64,000 nt of DNA from [Phialemoniopsis] sp. UDSM-2020. Lineage: Eukaryota; Ascomycota; Sordariomycetes; Thyridiales; Thyridiaceae. Positions 34,495 to 44,231 of the stretch are shown here, in pieces; within the stretch, counting starts at the first letter, position 1; the number at the start of each line of letters is the position of its first letter. The stretch is taken from contig JAEILZ010000007.1 of NCBI GenBank assembly GCA_018873225.1, forward strand, positions 248,001 to 312,000, given 5' to 3'. A model generated the notes under the pieces. It did not search any database. It was given only the letters and a program-made list of their open reading frames with translations, and was not told the origin of the DNA. Made by a program: the position numbers and the translations under genes.

Positions 34495-34968
34495 TGGTAA
34501 CGTCTGGACGGTCAGGCTCAAAGTCGGATGGCCAGATCAAATCGTAAGATCATGGAAATGCAGACGAGTAATCTGGTTCAGCGCTTTGGTCAACTGCATG
34601 CCCTTTTGGCGTGTCAGAACTGCAGGTGGGCTCAGCCCAGCCCATCTGCCCTCGGCCTTGGCGTAAGCCCAACCTTCGAGGAGGGGTATGTATTGCTCGC
34701 AGGAGCAGGCCAGGCAGCCAGACTACTTTACTTTATGCTATTGGATCGCGACACTGAGCCAGTAGACGGTCGTCGCGTGCGATGGCACCGATAACACAGG
34801 TCCCAAAACAAGGTAATGCCTTAGTGGCGACAGGCTGCCCCTCGCCGACGTCATGCAGCTAAACTTCCCCAACCTGTGCTTACGCCTCTCGACCTTTTCT
34901 CTTTCCGGCCTGCGGGAAACGCCCAAATTCGACATCTTAGAGATCCACTATCCATTTCAGGTGTAACG
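34495..34968. promoter_or_regulatory. Divergent promoter between HET gene and small membrane protein
   Basis: A 474-nt gap between divergent starts. No gene or recognisable operator is seen. Confidence 0.4.
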
Positions 34969-35391
34969 ATGGGCATCCCCTATTCAAAACAGATCAACTC
35001 GGCTTTCGACCAGGTGACCCCGCTGGTGGCCGCCGGCTTCAGGGTGCTGGAAACGACCAAGAACATATCCATCCTGCTCGCAGCGATCCAAGTCCTGACA
35101 TGCGTCTTTCTTGCCCTGATATTCATCGCCCTCTTGGGCTTGCTCATCACGATGAGCCCGGACATGGAGTACGAGCGCCAAGTCATCGTGACACCGGCCA
35201 TGAAATGGCTTGCCAGCTGGGTCATGGACACGGGGTGGTGGTTGAAGGTCGCAATCTGGACTATAACCATCGGGTCGGTCCTAGGGGGCGGTCTTGGACT
35301 ATACGTGACGCAGAGATCAAGATTGCTAGATCCGAGCGTGCCGCCTACACCGAATTCAGAATCTGTGGAGGACGCTGCTGCCCAGACTTAA
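34969..35391 (+). CDS. Small two-helix membrane protein, possibly N-myristoylated
   Basis: This intronless gene encodes 140 residues of unknown function. It begins MGIPYSK, where Gly2 and Ser6 fit an N-myristoylation signal. A helical region (FRVLETTKNISILLAAIQV) runs into a first long hydrophobic segment (VLTCVFLALIFIALLGLLI). A second segment (LKVAIWTITIGSVLGGGLGLYV) follows a Trp-rich loop. The C-terminus is a short polar tail with several Pro and Ser. I have a general impression of similar small proteins in other filamentous fungi but cannot name a family. It neighbours the HET gene, divergently. Confidence 0.7.
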   Translation: MGIPYSKQINSAFDQVTPLVAAGFRVLETTKNISILLAAIQVLTCVFLALIFIALLGLLITMSPDMEYERQVIVTPAMKWLASWVMDTGWWLKVAIWTITIGSVLGGGLGLYVTQRSRLLDPSVPPTPNSESVEDAAAQT

Positions 35392-35595
35392 GGGAAGGAG
35401 TGGTAATACGGGGTCGATGCTGCTACGAGTGATATTGCGAGATGCTGGACGGGCTTTACTGTGGTTACAGGTTATGTCAGGAGTCTTGAGCTAAACTCGC
35501 CCACAGAAGGAGAGTGTCTTGAACTATGTACAGTTATTTGACATGTCCAGATTTTGTAATTTTCAATCAACAAGTTGAAGATCGATGGACATTGT

Positions 35596-36889
35596 TCAGT
35601 TCTTAGTGGTAGATGCAATATCGCCCCATCGAATGTTGGAAAAGACAACGTGCGTGTCTGGGTGCTGAGACTGGATGTTCGATGGAGTTCCCTGTCCGGC
35701 ACCACATGGCCCGTTGGAACCACTGTCGAGCCAAGCCATGTTCTGTGCTGCATCGTTCCAGATACTCATGGCCAGTACCACTACGAGAAGAGCCAGTGGT
35801 TAGTACAGACTGCACGAGAGAGCCGACGAGACGGAACAACTTACTACCACGACCTAGAGCATCTCCCATGCCTGCAAGGCCTCCAGTACCCCCTTCAGAA
35901 CCGCAGTTGTTGATCGTTCCACCGTTGCTGATTGTGCGCCCGTTCTGAATATACTTGCGCGTGATGGACGTCAGTCGGCCGCCGCTGGCAGCAAATTGTG
36001 TGACCACGGTGAAAGGCTTCGAAGTGTCGACCTGCTTGCCGGGGCCCCAGAAGTCACGCTGACCGCTTGCGTAAGGGTTGTAGCCGCAACCAGCCTTGTC
36101 GCAGTTGTTGCCCTTGCAGGGGTGAGGCGTGAGCGCAGTGGCCATGGAGTTCGCCTCGAGGATGTCCATTTCATTGCAGCAGTAACTGTTCGGAAGCAAT
36201 GGTTATCAGTTCCGTCTTGGATTATTCAACGTACAGATTCTTGGTCTCTGTTTCTCCGGACCATGCCAAGCTTAAAGGAACAAAGAGACTTACCCTTGGC
36301 ATTGAGCATCACAGTACCCGTTACCCATTGCGGCACCGCCAACATTGAACTGGTTGGGGTTCTTGCTGCCGTCGGCTGTCATCTCAGAGAGATAGAAGGC
36401 GCCGTTCTCTCCGCAAGGTACAGCAGACATGTCGACGTCGACCGAAAGCTCAGCGTTGTTCAAATTCATCAAGACATACTTCTCGTCCTTGCCCAGCAGG
36501 TAGATCCGAGGAGAGGCGCTGACAAGCTTGCCGTCCGTCTTGACGTAGTGATACATCGTGACGGCGTTGCCGGAGGTGCTGACGCCCATCGCCGCGTAGT
36601 CGGCCGGCTCAACGACGCAGTTCTTGGCGCATGTTGCTGCATTTGGACACTGCGTCGAGCTGACCTTGTTTCCTTGCTTACACGAGGCGGTGCCGCCGGT
36701 GACATGGATGTTGCGGTACTCCCAGTCTAGCACGACGGAGGTGTTTTGCTGTACACAGCCGCCCGAGGTGGTGCATTTCCACGTTGGTAACAGTGGACGA
36801 ACCTCTGCCTTGTCGGCGGGAGCTTGAGCAACCGTCACGCCGACTAGCAGTGACGTTACAAGGTTGACATACACGGTTTTCAAAGACAT
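35596..36889 (-). CDS. GH7 endo-beta-1,4-glucanase (EG I type)
   Basis: A secreted cellulase that cleaves internal beta-1,4 bonds with retention. Three exons: 36889-36294, 36185-35845 and 35780-35596 (373 residues), with consistent phases. The signal peptide is [23 protein letters not shown]. Catalytic block [12 protein letters not shown] carries the nucleophile and acid/base glutamates (E-x-D-x-x-E). The LE after MDI is typical of endoglucanases rather than the WE of cellobiohydrolases. [15 protein letters not shown] and a [11 protein letters not shown] segment follow as in the family. Many paired cysteines are present. The protein ends shortly after [10 protein letters not shown], so there is no linker and no CBM1. 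Cellulose or mixed-linkage glucan is the likely substrate. Confidence 0.93.
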
Positions 36890-38035
36890 GTTTCAGATAG
36901 GAACAGAACGGGAGCTTGGATCATCTAGTCCCTTGGCTCGAAGGCTTGGGGGATCGCTCATGATGTTATAATATGATACAGAGGGCCGATGCCAATAAAT
37001 TACACCATTCAATTGTCGCCTCGAAATGAATACCACCCTCCCCGCTTTGGTTGTTCTTCATCCATTTAGGCGCGGCTTGCCGTGTCTATCCCGGTATACC
37101 TGCCAGGAACGATTCATTCCGGGGAAATTCTGATATGCGGGGACATCAGCATGCGTACGTACGTCCCTGGTAGAACGATCAAGCCAAGGCCATGTCGATC
37201 GGTAATCCTACAGCGAACATCCGCTTCTAGTTCTCTCTCAAATCCTGAAGACAGACGCTTCAAGTTCTACATGGAGTGAAGTCTTAAGACACACACGATA
37301 ATTTCAATCGATTAGAGCGTGACACTTTTCTGAGTAGTTCTTTCAGTCTTGTCCGGCACGTATACAATTTCTGGGCTCGCCCGAGATCGAATGGACATTC
37401 GGAACGTTGGCTCCGGGTACAGACCTATCTGCTCCCACCCGGGACCGGCCTGGAGCTTAATCATGGGAAGTTGCCCTGCAGTCATAAGTCTACTTATTCT
37501 CTCTTTCTTGATATCTGTGAACAAGATGACAAAGCAATATAATTGTAGGTTAGAAGCCTCGACGGCCGTGTGCTTTTCTCAGGACGAATGTCATTTTCTA
37601 ACTCCTAGCCGCCCAATGGAAGGCCGGCCTGTGCTCGCATCTGATGCATATGGTTCGCGCCCACAAATCAGGATGTTAGAATCTATTGAATGAAGATGGC
37701 TCTGCAAGCTTAGAGAATTCAACGAGATCTCCTTACAATTTTGACCAGCCTTCGGGATACATCTTGGTCAAATTGGATCTTGCATTTGGAGGGCAGTTTT
37801 ACAAGCACACCAGCCGAGGCTGTTCGACAGGTGCCGGGCTAATAAGTGGCAATAGTCTGCCAGCTGTCTACTGCCACGCCACTCCTGTTTCGTGAATGAC
37901 ATCACCAACTCATTCATCCCGAACTCATTCATCCCGCTTGCTGCTGCCATGATCACTGCTTCTTTAACTTTTCCACCGCAAGCTCATTCCGACCTAGAAT
38001 ACGAGGCAATCATCTCAAACTTACACAGCTTCAAC
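36890..38035. other. Gene-free divergent region
   Basis: About 1.1 kb between the GH7 gene and the small downstream gene. Nothing is supported except a short direct repeat at 37908-37937. Confidence 0.5.
37908..37937. repeat. 15-nt direct tandem repeat (two copies)
   Basis: AACTCATTCATCCCG occurs twice in immediate succession about 100 nt upstream of the small ORF at 38036. An in-frame extension of that ORF would encode it as a repeated short peptide, but I treat it as leader DNA. Confidence 0.75.
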
Positions 38036-38250
38036 ATGGATCAGAACCCGCTTGGAGACCGCGGAAAGGCGTTGGAGAACCAGTACATCAAGGAAAAGGA
38101 GTGGGTAGACTGTCTCTTCCGGGGGTAGCATCGACTGACTGTCCCCCCAGAAAGCAGATGGCGAAGGATAGAGCAGCCAAAGCTCAAACGGCTAAACAAG
38201 GCACCAGTCAGGGTCAGGGTCAACAGTCGACCCAAGAGAAGACGACATAG
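38036..38250 (+). CDS. 54-residue polar protein, possibly ATPase-inhibitor-like
   Basis: Two exons: 38036-38100 and 38151-38250, intron with donor GTGGGT, branch GACTGAC and acceptor CCCAG. The protein is MDQNPLGDRGKALENQYIKE at its start, then a Lys/Ala/Gln-rich helix (KQMAKDRAAKAQTAK) and a Gln/Thr-rich tail. The DRGKALENQYIKEKE pattern recalls the helical core of small F1-ATPase inhibitor proteins, but the similarity is short. I therefore call it only a small helical protein. Upstream in-frame ATGs exist; I chose the one directly before the conserved-looking motif. The single intron with good signals is the main support for a real gene. Confidence 0.6.
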
Positions 38251-38501
38251 CTTGCTTGCACGTGAAGGTTGCAGCTTGTTGCGAGGACATGTTTCGAAGC
38301 TTCCAAATGCCATAAGTGATGCCATTAGCAATATCTGCGCTTTTCAGTCTCATACTTGTTCACTGATTTTCAATATTGGTTTCTCAAACTATCCAGAGTG
38401 CCACTGCTTCCAAGCTGATTCCTATCTAAAGAGACAAAACAGAACGTAGTTACGGTCGATGCTCGGCGCCTGAGTACACAGTCGTAAGCGATCCGAGCTT
38501 C

Positions 38502-40067
38502 TCAGACCTTCTCCTCGTGATTCGACTCACACCAAGTCTTCTCGTTGAAGTTTCCGGTCCGCTGACCCTGAGCAATTTCGTCTTCCCCGCCGAACTGACG
38601 GCCCTTCTTCTCGGGTCCAAGCAAGGTAGTGATTGTCACAAGAGCCAGACAGGCTCCCAAGAAAGCACAAATGACGATGGCGTAGTCGTAGCGCTTCACT
38701 CCAGACGGCGAAGGAGGGAGGGCGTAGTGCTGCTCCGCAATGCGCGACTGGATGGTAGCTGCAGGACTGGATGCGAGGTTGCCCAGTTGGTAGGCCGTGC
38801 CCACGACGAATGTACGGATCACACCCGGAGATAGCTCCATGAGGTATGCAGGGATCACAGCAAAGGAGCCCTGGACAAAGAACTGGGTAAAGAAAGCACA
38901 TGCGGCGACACGCATGGTAACCACATGGGTATAGGGGTAGATGAGCGCGGCGGCGCATATCGATGCGCCGATGATGGTGAGCCGCCGACCGATGACCTCA
39001 GAGAGGTACCCAACTGTCAGAGCTCCGGATATAGCGCCCAGATTGGCAACTACTTGGGTGATGGTCATCTGGTCGGAGGTGAAACCGAATTGGTTGATCA
39101 GCATGGTGGGATAGAAGTCTTGCGCGCCGTGGGCCTGTAGAAGCGCAACAGTCAGTACTTAGTTGGGTTTTCATTGTCTTTGGGCACTTCAGCACATACC
39201 ACAAAGTTGATTCCTGCCATCAACACCACCATGTAGATGAGGGTCAACCAATGCTTCCTGACAGTCTTGAGCCCTTCTCGCACGAATCCGACAGGTGAGG
39301 GATTAGACTCTTGCAGTTGCCGGCGCTGTATAAAGGCATTCGTCTCCGGGAGGAAATAACGCCAGACGATGGCGATGACCGGGGGCCCAGCACTGAACCA
39401 AAATAGAGAGCGCCAGCCTTGTGGAGTGGTGTCAACGAGGGCCCGCGCGAAAGCTGTCGCGAGCAGGTAGCCCATGGGGTAGCCAGCCTGGAAGAAGCCA
39501 GACATAACGCCGCGAGACTTATCCGGAAGGTCTTCCAGGGCAGTTGCCACGGCATTTCCGTAGAGACCGCCCATGGCCACGCCGAAAATGGCGCGACAGG
39601 CCAGAAACTCGCCATAGTTGTGGCAAAAGCCCGTACCAATTTCGATGGCGATGAAGAGGACATTGTTGAAGATGAAGGGCCACTTGCGACCGAATCTGTC
39701 GGACCATATGCCAAAGAGGGCGGCACCGAGGGAGCGGAACATGAGGACGAGGGTGATTCCCCATGTGATGTCCGAGTTTTGTTTCTTGAACTCTTTCGCC
39801 AGGGGTGTGACTGTCAGGCTGACAGTGAAGAAATCGAAGGCGTCGATGACCCAGGCCAACCAAGCGCACTGTCAACCCGTAGAGTCAGTCAGGGTTGCTA
39901 CCTCTCGATGCGACAACTCGCCAGAGAATCGCGATGATGTTACATACCATGAAGAAGTTCCACTGTTGTCCATTCATCATCCGCATGGCCGTCCAAGGGC
40001 TGACAACCCTGTCCATGGGAGGTTTCAGGGTTGGGATACGGGACTTGAGATACGCAAGAACCGCCAT
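38502..40067 (-). CDS. Jen1-like carboxylate/H+ symporter (MFS)
   Basis: This is an MFS importer related to yeast Jen1 and SHS-family transporters. Exons are 40067-39948, 39868-39200 and 39134-38502 (473 residues). The cytosolic N-terminus leads into WNFFMCAWLAWVIDAFDFF (TM1). The MFS motif A is GIWSDRFGRKWPF in loop 2-3. ALEDLPDKSRGVMSGFFQAGYPMGY is a Jen-like block. The substrate motif in TM7 reads NFVAHGAQDFYPT, created across intron 2. Jen1 has serine or threonine where this protein has alanine at two motif positions, so substrate range may differ. The C-terminus is Lys/Glu-rich. It shares a 631-nt promoter with the divergent SDR gene, and is the likely uptake step of the cluster. Confidence 0.88.
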
Positions 40068-40698
40068 CGTCGATGCCTTGCGACCAAAAAGAGTTGGGAG
40101 AAGGTAAGGATGTTGTCGGCACTCGTTAGAGCCTTGTGACGTTGGGAACTTAGTATCTATTCCCAGTCTCCAGGTGTGAAGTAATTCGCGTCTTATATAC
40201 GAGAATGGACATTGAGCCTTGGCGGCTGCCAAGTTGCATGCCTGTTCATGTTCTGTCTGGAGTCCTGGACGAATTGGTGGAGCATCATAATCCGGGGTAA
40301 CAACTATCCTTGTCACTAATCTTCCCCGCGGTGGCGGATTTTCTAGCTGTGTCAACTGATCTCAGGTCAACACGGTCTTGGCCGGACCATCGTCCTCGGG
40401 CGACTTGGACCGAACTACAATAAATTTAGTGGGAAATGTTTAGTCTTGACTGACCCCATTCTAACTTAGCTAGGAACTCCAACAGCTCCCCGCACCCACC
40501 ACACCACACAGGTTGCTAAAGCGAATATCGGACAATTTCTGCGCTTAAACACTCTACCGAACATTCAAAATAGAGAAGAGGGTGTAGCTGAGATATCAGG
40601 GTTGAAAGAGTTTCTGGTTGTCTCCTCTGGTTACTCAGATAGTTGTCCGTTTCTCCGTCATTTCGGATCCCTAGAACACAATCGAATCTGGAAACAAA
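40068..40698. promoter_or_regulatory. Shared promoter of transporter and SDR genes
   Basis: A 631-nt region between divergent starts, consistent with co-regulation. Several CGG triplets are present, but no defined inverted-repeat site stands out. Confidence 0.5.
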
Positions 40699-41625
40699 AT
40701 GGAAGTTCCTGTGGCCGAAGATACCCCTCTCATCCCCGCACCAGAGCTCTTTTCGCTCAAGGGCAAGTATGCCTTCATCACCGGCGGCTCGAGAGGCATC
40801 GGCGCCGCCATGGCCCATGCCCTAGTTGACGCCGGGGCGTCCGTCTGTCTAGCCAACCGCAGTGCGTCAGATACGACGACAGCAGATGCTCTCCGAGCCA
40901 AGGGTGCCAGAGTTGAGATCCTGGAATGTGACCTGGCCAACATAGACGAGGCCAAGGGCATCTTCCAGAAGGCCCTGGACGTGATGGATGGCAGGATCGA
41001 TATTGTCGTCAACTGCGGTGGATTGCTGAAGAGAAAGGCGTCCTTGGATGTCACCGAGGAGGAATGGGACAGTGTAAGTTGTATCCTGCAGTGTCACGTA
41101 ACACAGACTTACTAACGCACGGCAGGTCGTCGACGTCAACTTGAAAGCACTCTTCTTTATCTGCCAAGCAGCAGGCCGACATATGATTCCTCGGAGATCT
41201 GGTAAAATTGTCAACGTGGCTTCGCTCAACAGCTACATAGGAGGAGAGACAGTTGCTTCTTATGCATCGTCCAAGGGCGCTGTTGCGCAGTTGACAAAGG
41301 CCCTCAGCAACGAGTGGTCCAAACACAACATTCAAGTGAATGCTATTGCACCGGGCAACATTGCCACGGACATGTAGGTTTCATGCTCTCACCACCACAG
41401 ATGTGGCCCAACGGTGCATCAGACTGACACACACCACTTTTATACAGAAACACGGACCTTCGAGCCGATCCTCAGCAGTACGCTGCTCGCGTTGCCAGAG
41501 TTCCGGCTGGACGCTGGGGTGCACCCGCCGACTTTGCTGGCCCGATCCTCTTCCTTTGCAGTGCTGCGAGCCAGTATGTAACAGGTGCTGTGTTACTTGT
41601 AGACGGCGGGTTCATGGGACGATAA
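40699..41625 (+). CDS. Short-chain dehydrogenase/reductase (gluconate dehydrogenase-like)
   Basis: A cytosolic NAD(P)-dependent oxidoreductase of classical SDR type. Three exons: 40699-41073, 41126-41373 and 41448-41625 (266 residues). The cofactor motif is FITGGSRGIGAAMA; the NNAG position reads NCGG (variant). The active site is VNVASLNSYIGG with the catalytic YASSK, and a C-terminal LLVDGGFMGR closes the fold. Sequence style resembles gluconate 5-dehydrogenase / KduD-like enzymes, so a sugar-acid or cyclitol-type substrate is plausible. Adjacency to a carboxylate transporter and a Gfo/Idh enzyme supports a role in oxidising an imported acid. The exact substrate is inferred only. Confidence 0.9.
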
Positions 41626-41841
41626 CCACAAAGAGGTCAAATATAAAGACAATAGACAGACACTTCAGAAAAGTCTAGAGTGTAATACAGACTTATGCCC
41701 CTCATATCATTTAAATACCTTTGCCTCTGTTGAAGATGGTGCTAGACAATCACAGGTCACCTTGCATGGAGCATATCATCTGGCATCTAAGGTGCGTTCA
41801 AACCATGCAATACTCATTAATTATATATGCTATGTCTATTT

Positions 41842-43011
41842 TCAAACACTCAGCTTCGGCACGTCAATCCACGCCCGCTTCTCCCAGCTCTCGATGCCCA
41901 ACTCGGTAAGCTGCACCCCCTTGGCGCCCTCCAGCAGACTGTGCTTCCAAGGCTCGTCCAGCACCACGTGCCGCAGGAACATCTCCCACTGCACCTTGAA
42001 CGCGTTGTCAAAGGCCTGGTAGTCGGGCACGCGCGTCCAGCCCTCCGAGTACTTGACGGGCGAGTCGATGTCCGGGTTCCACGTCGGCCGCGGCGTCTGG
42101 CTCTCGTGCTGGGCGACGCAGTCGCGCAGGCCCGCCACGGCGCTGCCCTTGGCCCCGTCGACCTGGATCGTCAGCAGGTCGTCGCGGCGCACGCGCGTGG
42201 CCCACGACGAGTTGAAGTGCACCACGACGCCGTTGGTCAGCTCGAACGTGGCGTAGGCCGCGTCGTCGGCCGTGCACTTGTACGTCTTGCCCTGCTCGTC
42301 CTTGCGCTCCTTGACGTGCGTCGCGCCCTTGCACGTCAGCGACGCGATGTCGCCAAAGAGGTTCTGGATGACGTACTGCCAGTGGCAGAGCATGTCGCTG
42401 ATGATGCCGCCGTCGTCCTCCTTGCGGTAGTTCCAGCTCGGGCGCTGCGGCGCGACGGGGCAGTTGATGCCGTCGAACACCCAGTAGCCGAACTCGCCGC
42501 GCACCGACAGGATCTCGCCAAAGAAGCCGCTGTCGATCAGCGTGCGCAGCTTGACCAGCCCGGGCAGCCAGAGCTTGTCCTGGACCACGCCGTTCTTGAC
42601 GCCGGCGGCCTCGGCCGTCTTGTACAGGTCGAGCGCGGCCTCGGAGGAGACGGCCGTCGGCTTCTCGCAGTAGACGTGCTTGCCCTTGGCGATAGCCTTC
42701 TTGACGGCGTCGGCGCGGCGGCCGGTGGTCTGGGCGTCAAAGTAGATGGTGTTGTGCTCGTCGTCGAGGCACGCGTCGAGGTCTGTCGAGAACTTGGTAA
42801 TGCCGTGGCTGTTGCCCAGTTCCTGCAGCTTCAGCGCGTTGCGACCGACGAGGACTGGGTCGGGCATGATGATGGCGCCGTCTGGGAGCTTGATGCCGCC
42901 CTCGTTGCGGATCGCGCAGATGGATCGGATCAGATGCTGGTTGGTCCCCATGCGGCCGGTGACGCCGTTCATGATGATGCCAACATTGTGGACGGTGGGT
43001 TGGACTGCCAT
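41842..43011 (-). CDS. Gfo/Idh/MocA family NAD(P)-dependent oxidoreductase
   Basis: This intronless gene encodes 389 residues. It starts at MAVQPTVHNVGIIMNGVTGR, a nucleotide-binding fold in which the glycine-rich motif is diverged (GIIMNGVTGRMG). The family's signature HVYCEKPTA (EKP) supplies the catalytic-site lysine. DGGIISDMLCHWQYV matches the conserved Gly/Asp/His block near the active site (typically GG-x-x-x-D-x-x-x-H). The C-terminal beta-sheet domain follows. Members oxidise inositols, sugars or sugar acids. It shares a 538-nt promoter with a dehydroquinase. High GC over this gene creates a long meaningless antisense frame. The substrate is unknown. Confidence 0.9.
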   Translation of the reverse strand: MAVQPTVHNVGIIMNGVTGRMGTNQHLIRSICAIRNEGGIKLPDGAIIMPDPVLVGRNALKLQELGNSHGITKFSTDLDACLDDEHNTIYFDAQTTGRRADAVKKAIAKGKHVYCEKPTAVSSEAALDLYKTAEAAGVKNGVVQDKLWLPGLVKLRTLIDSGFFGEILSVRGEFGYWVFDGINCPVAPQRPSWNYRKEDDGGIISDMLCHWQYVIQNLFGDIASLTCKGATHVKERKDEQGKTYKCTADDAAYATFELTNGVVVHFNSSWATRVRRDDLLTIQVDGAKGSAVAGLRDCVAQHESQTPRPTWNPDIDSPVKYSEGWTRVPDYQAFDNAFKVQWEMFLRHVVLDEPWKHSLLEGAKGVQLTELGIESWEKRAWIDVPKLSV

Positions 43012-43549
43012 GGTGATTGCTCGAAAAAGCGAAGACTCGAATATGAAAGATGATTGCAAGACCCGATCAACCTTCGACAGACGTGCCCACACCCAGTCAG
43101 TCTCTTGATTTTATCGACATTTATAAAAAGAGTAGAACAGTCCTTTGGATGATTCGGACCCAGTCCCAGCGACACCCGACCACCAGAGCGGAGACGTTCG
43201 GCCGACACCCTAGCATTTGGGGTTCAATGAGGGGTGGAAAGCTGCTCCCCAGTTTTTCTTCCTTCGGAGTGTTCTTCGGATGGTCGATGACGCGAGAAAT
43301 TGGCGTCGCCTTCATCTCGACGGCTCCCGTTATTGGGCGGCCGCAATTCGGGCCTGCAACGTTCCCCGCACCGCCCGGCACATGCTGCTCGGAGGAGCTG
43401 TCCGTTGTCGAGTTGATATTTCTCCGCAAACTGCAGGAATAATGTCCGTCATATTTAATTACATACGTACTTGTAGACGCTAAGATATTGCCGCGCTCTC
43501 GCAGTCCTCCTTCTGAGTTGTTGATTCAATATCACACGAGTCCTTCATC
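43012..43549. promoter_or_regulatory. Shared promoter of Gfo/Idh and dehydroquinase genes
   Basis: A 538-nt region between divergent starts. It contains several CGG and CCG triplets around 43190-43370 that would suit a zinc-cluster regulator; no specific site was proven. Confidence 0.5.
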
Positions 43550-44139
43550 ATGCGTGACGGAAAGAAGACGGTTCTGGTCATCAACGGCCCCAACCTCAAC
43601 CTCCTTGGCACCCGAGAGCCCCAGCTCTATGGCCACGAGACGCTCGCCGATGTAGAAAAGGCCGGGCTGGAGCAAGCCAAGGCCCTCAATGCTAACGTCA
43701 CGTTCTTCCAAAGGTCAGTATTAGCACCAAGCTCTCCCTGTCACGAGTCTTGTTCATGGCTAATCGTGTACACCAAATAAGTAACTGGGAAGGAGCCATC
43801 ATCGACAAGATCCAAGAAGCGAGGACAGACGGAACCGACGGCATAGTCTTGAACCCGGGCGGCTTCACTCACACCTCGGTCGCCATCCGAGATGCACTTC
43901 TGGGTGTCTCGGTCCCTTTTATTGAGCTACACGTCGCCAACATCCACGCACGAGAGGAATGGAGACACCATTCCTACTTCTCAGACAAGGCAAAGGCCCT
44001 CATTGTAAGCGCATAACCTTCTTCTCACGTGCTATGCGTCACGGACTAATTGGAGTACTTGCCACAGATCGGATGCGGTGCTGCTGGTTACGGATATGCG
44101 ATCGAACACGTTGTGAAGAAGTTCCCTGAGAAGGTCTAG
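43550..44139 (+). CDS. qutE: Type II 3-dehydroquinate dehydratase (catabolic)
   Basis: This enzyme dehydrates 3-dehydroquinate to 3-dehydroshikimate; in fungi the type II form serves quinate breakdown, while biosynthesis uses the AROM polypeptide. Exons: 43550-43713, 43782-44004 and 44068-44139 (152 residues, normal size). Diagnostic segments are [21 protein letters not shown] with the catalytic Tyr, [14 protein letters not shown] formed across intron 1, [20 protein letters not shown] and [19 protein letters not shown] with the catalytic His. SNWEG replaces the common SNHEG. The gene is convergent with a zinc-cluster regulator 92 nt downstream. None of the other classical qut genes is seen here, so the pathway context is new or rearranged. 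Confidence 0.93.
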
Positions 44140-44231
44140 AAGGATGTCATACACGCGAGCCGTCGTTAGACAGACAATAGAACAAATGATCAACCATATA
44201 ATTGTCTTGGCTGCATCGTTATGTACACGTA

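Noticed and set aside
35845..36185. Possible loss of the GH7 catalytic signature because MDILE replaces MDIWE
   Set aside because: LE after MDI is the form found in EG I-type endoglucanases; both glutamates and the aspartate are present.
41827..43053. 408-codon plus-strand frame over the Gfo/Idh gene
   Set aside because: Shadow of the GC-rich minus-strand gene, which carries the EKP and other family motifs; the shadow is Arg/Val/Ala low complexity.
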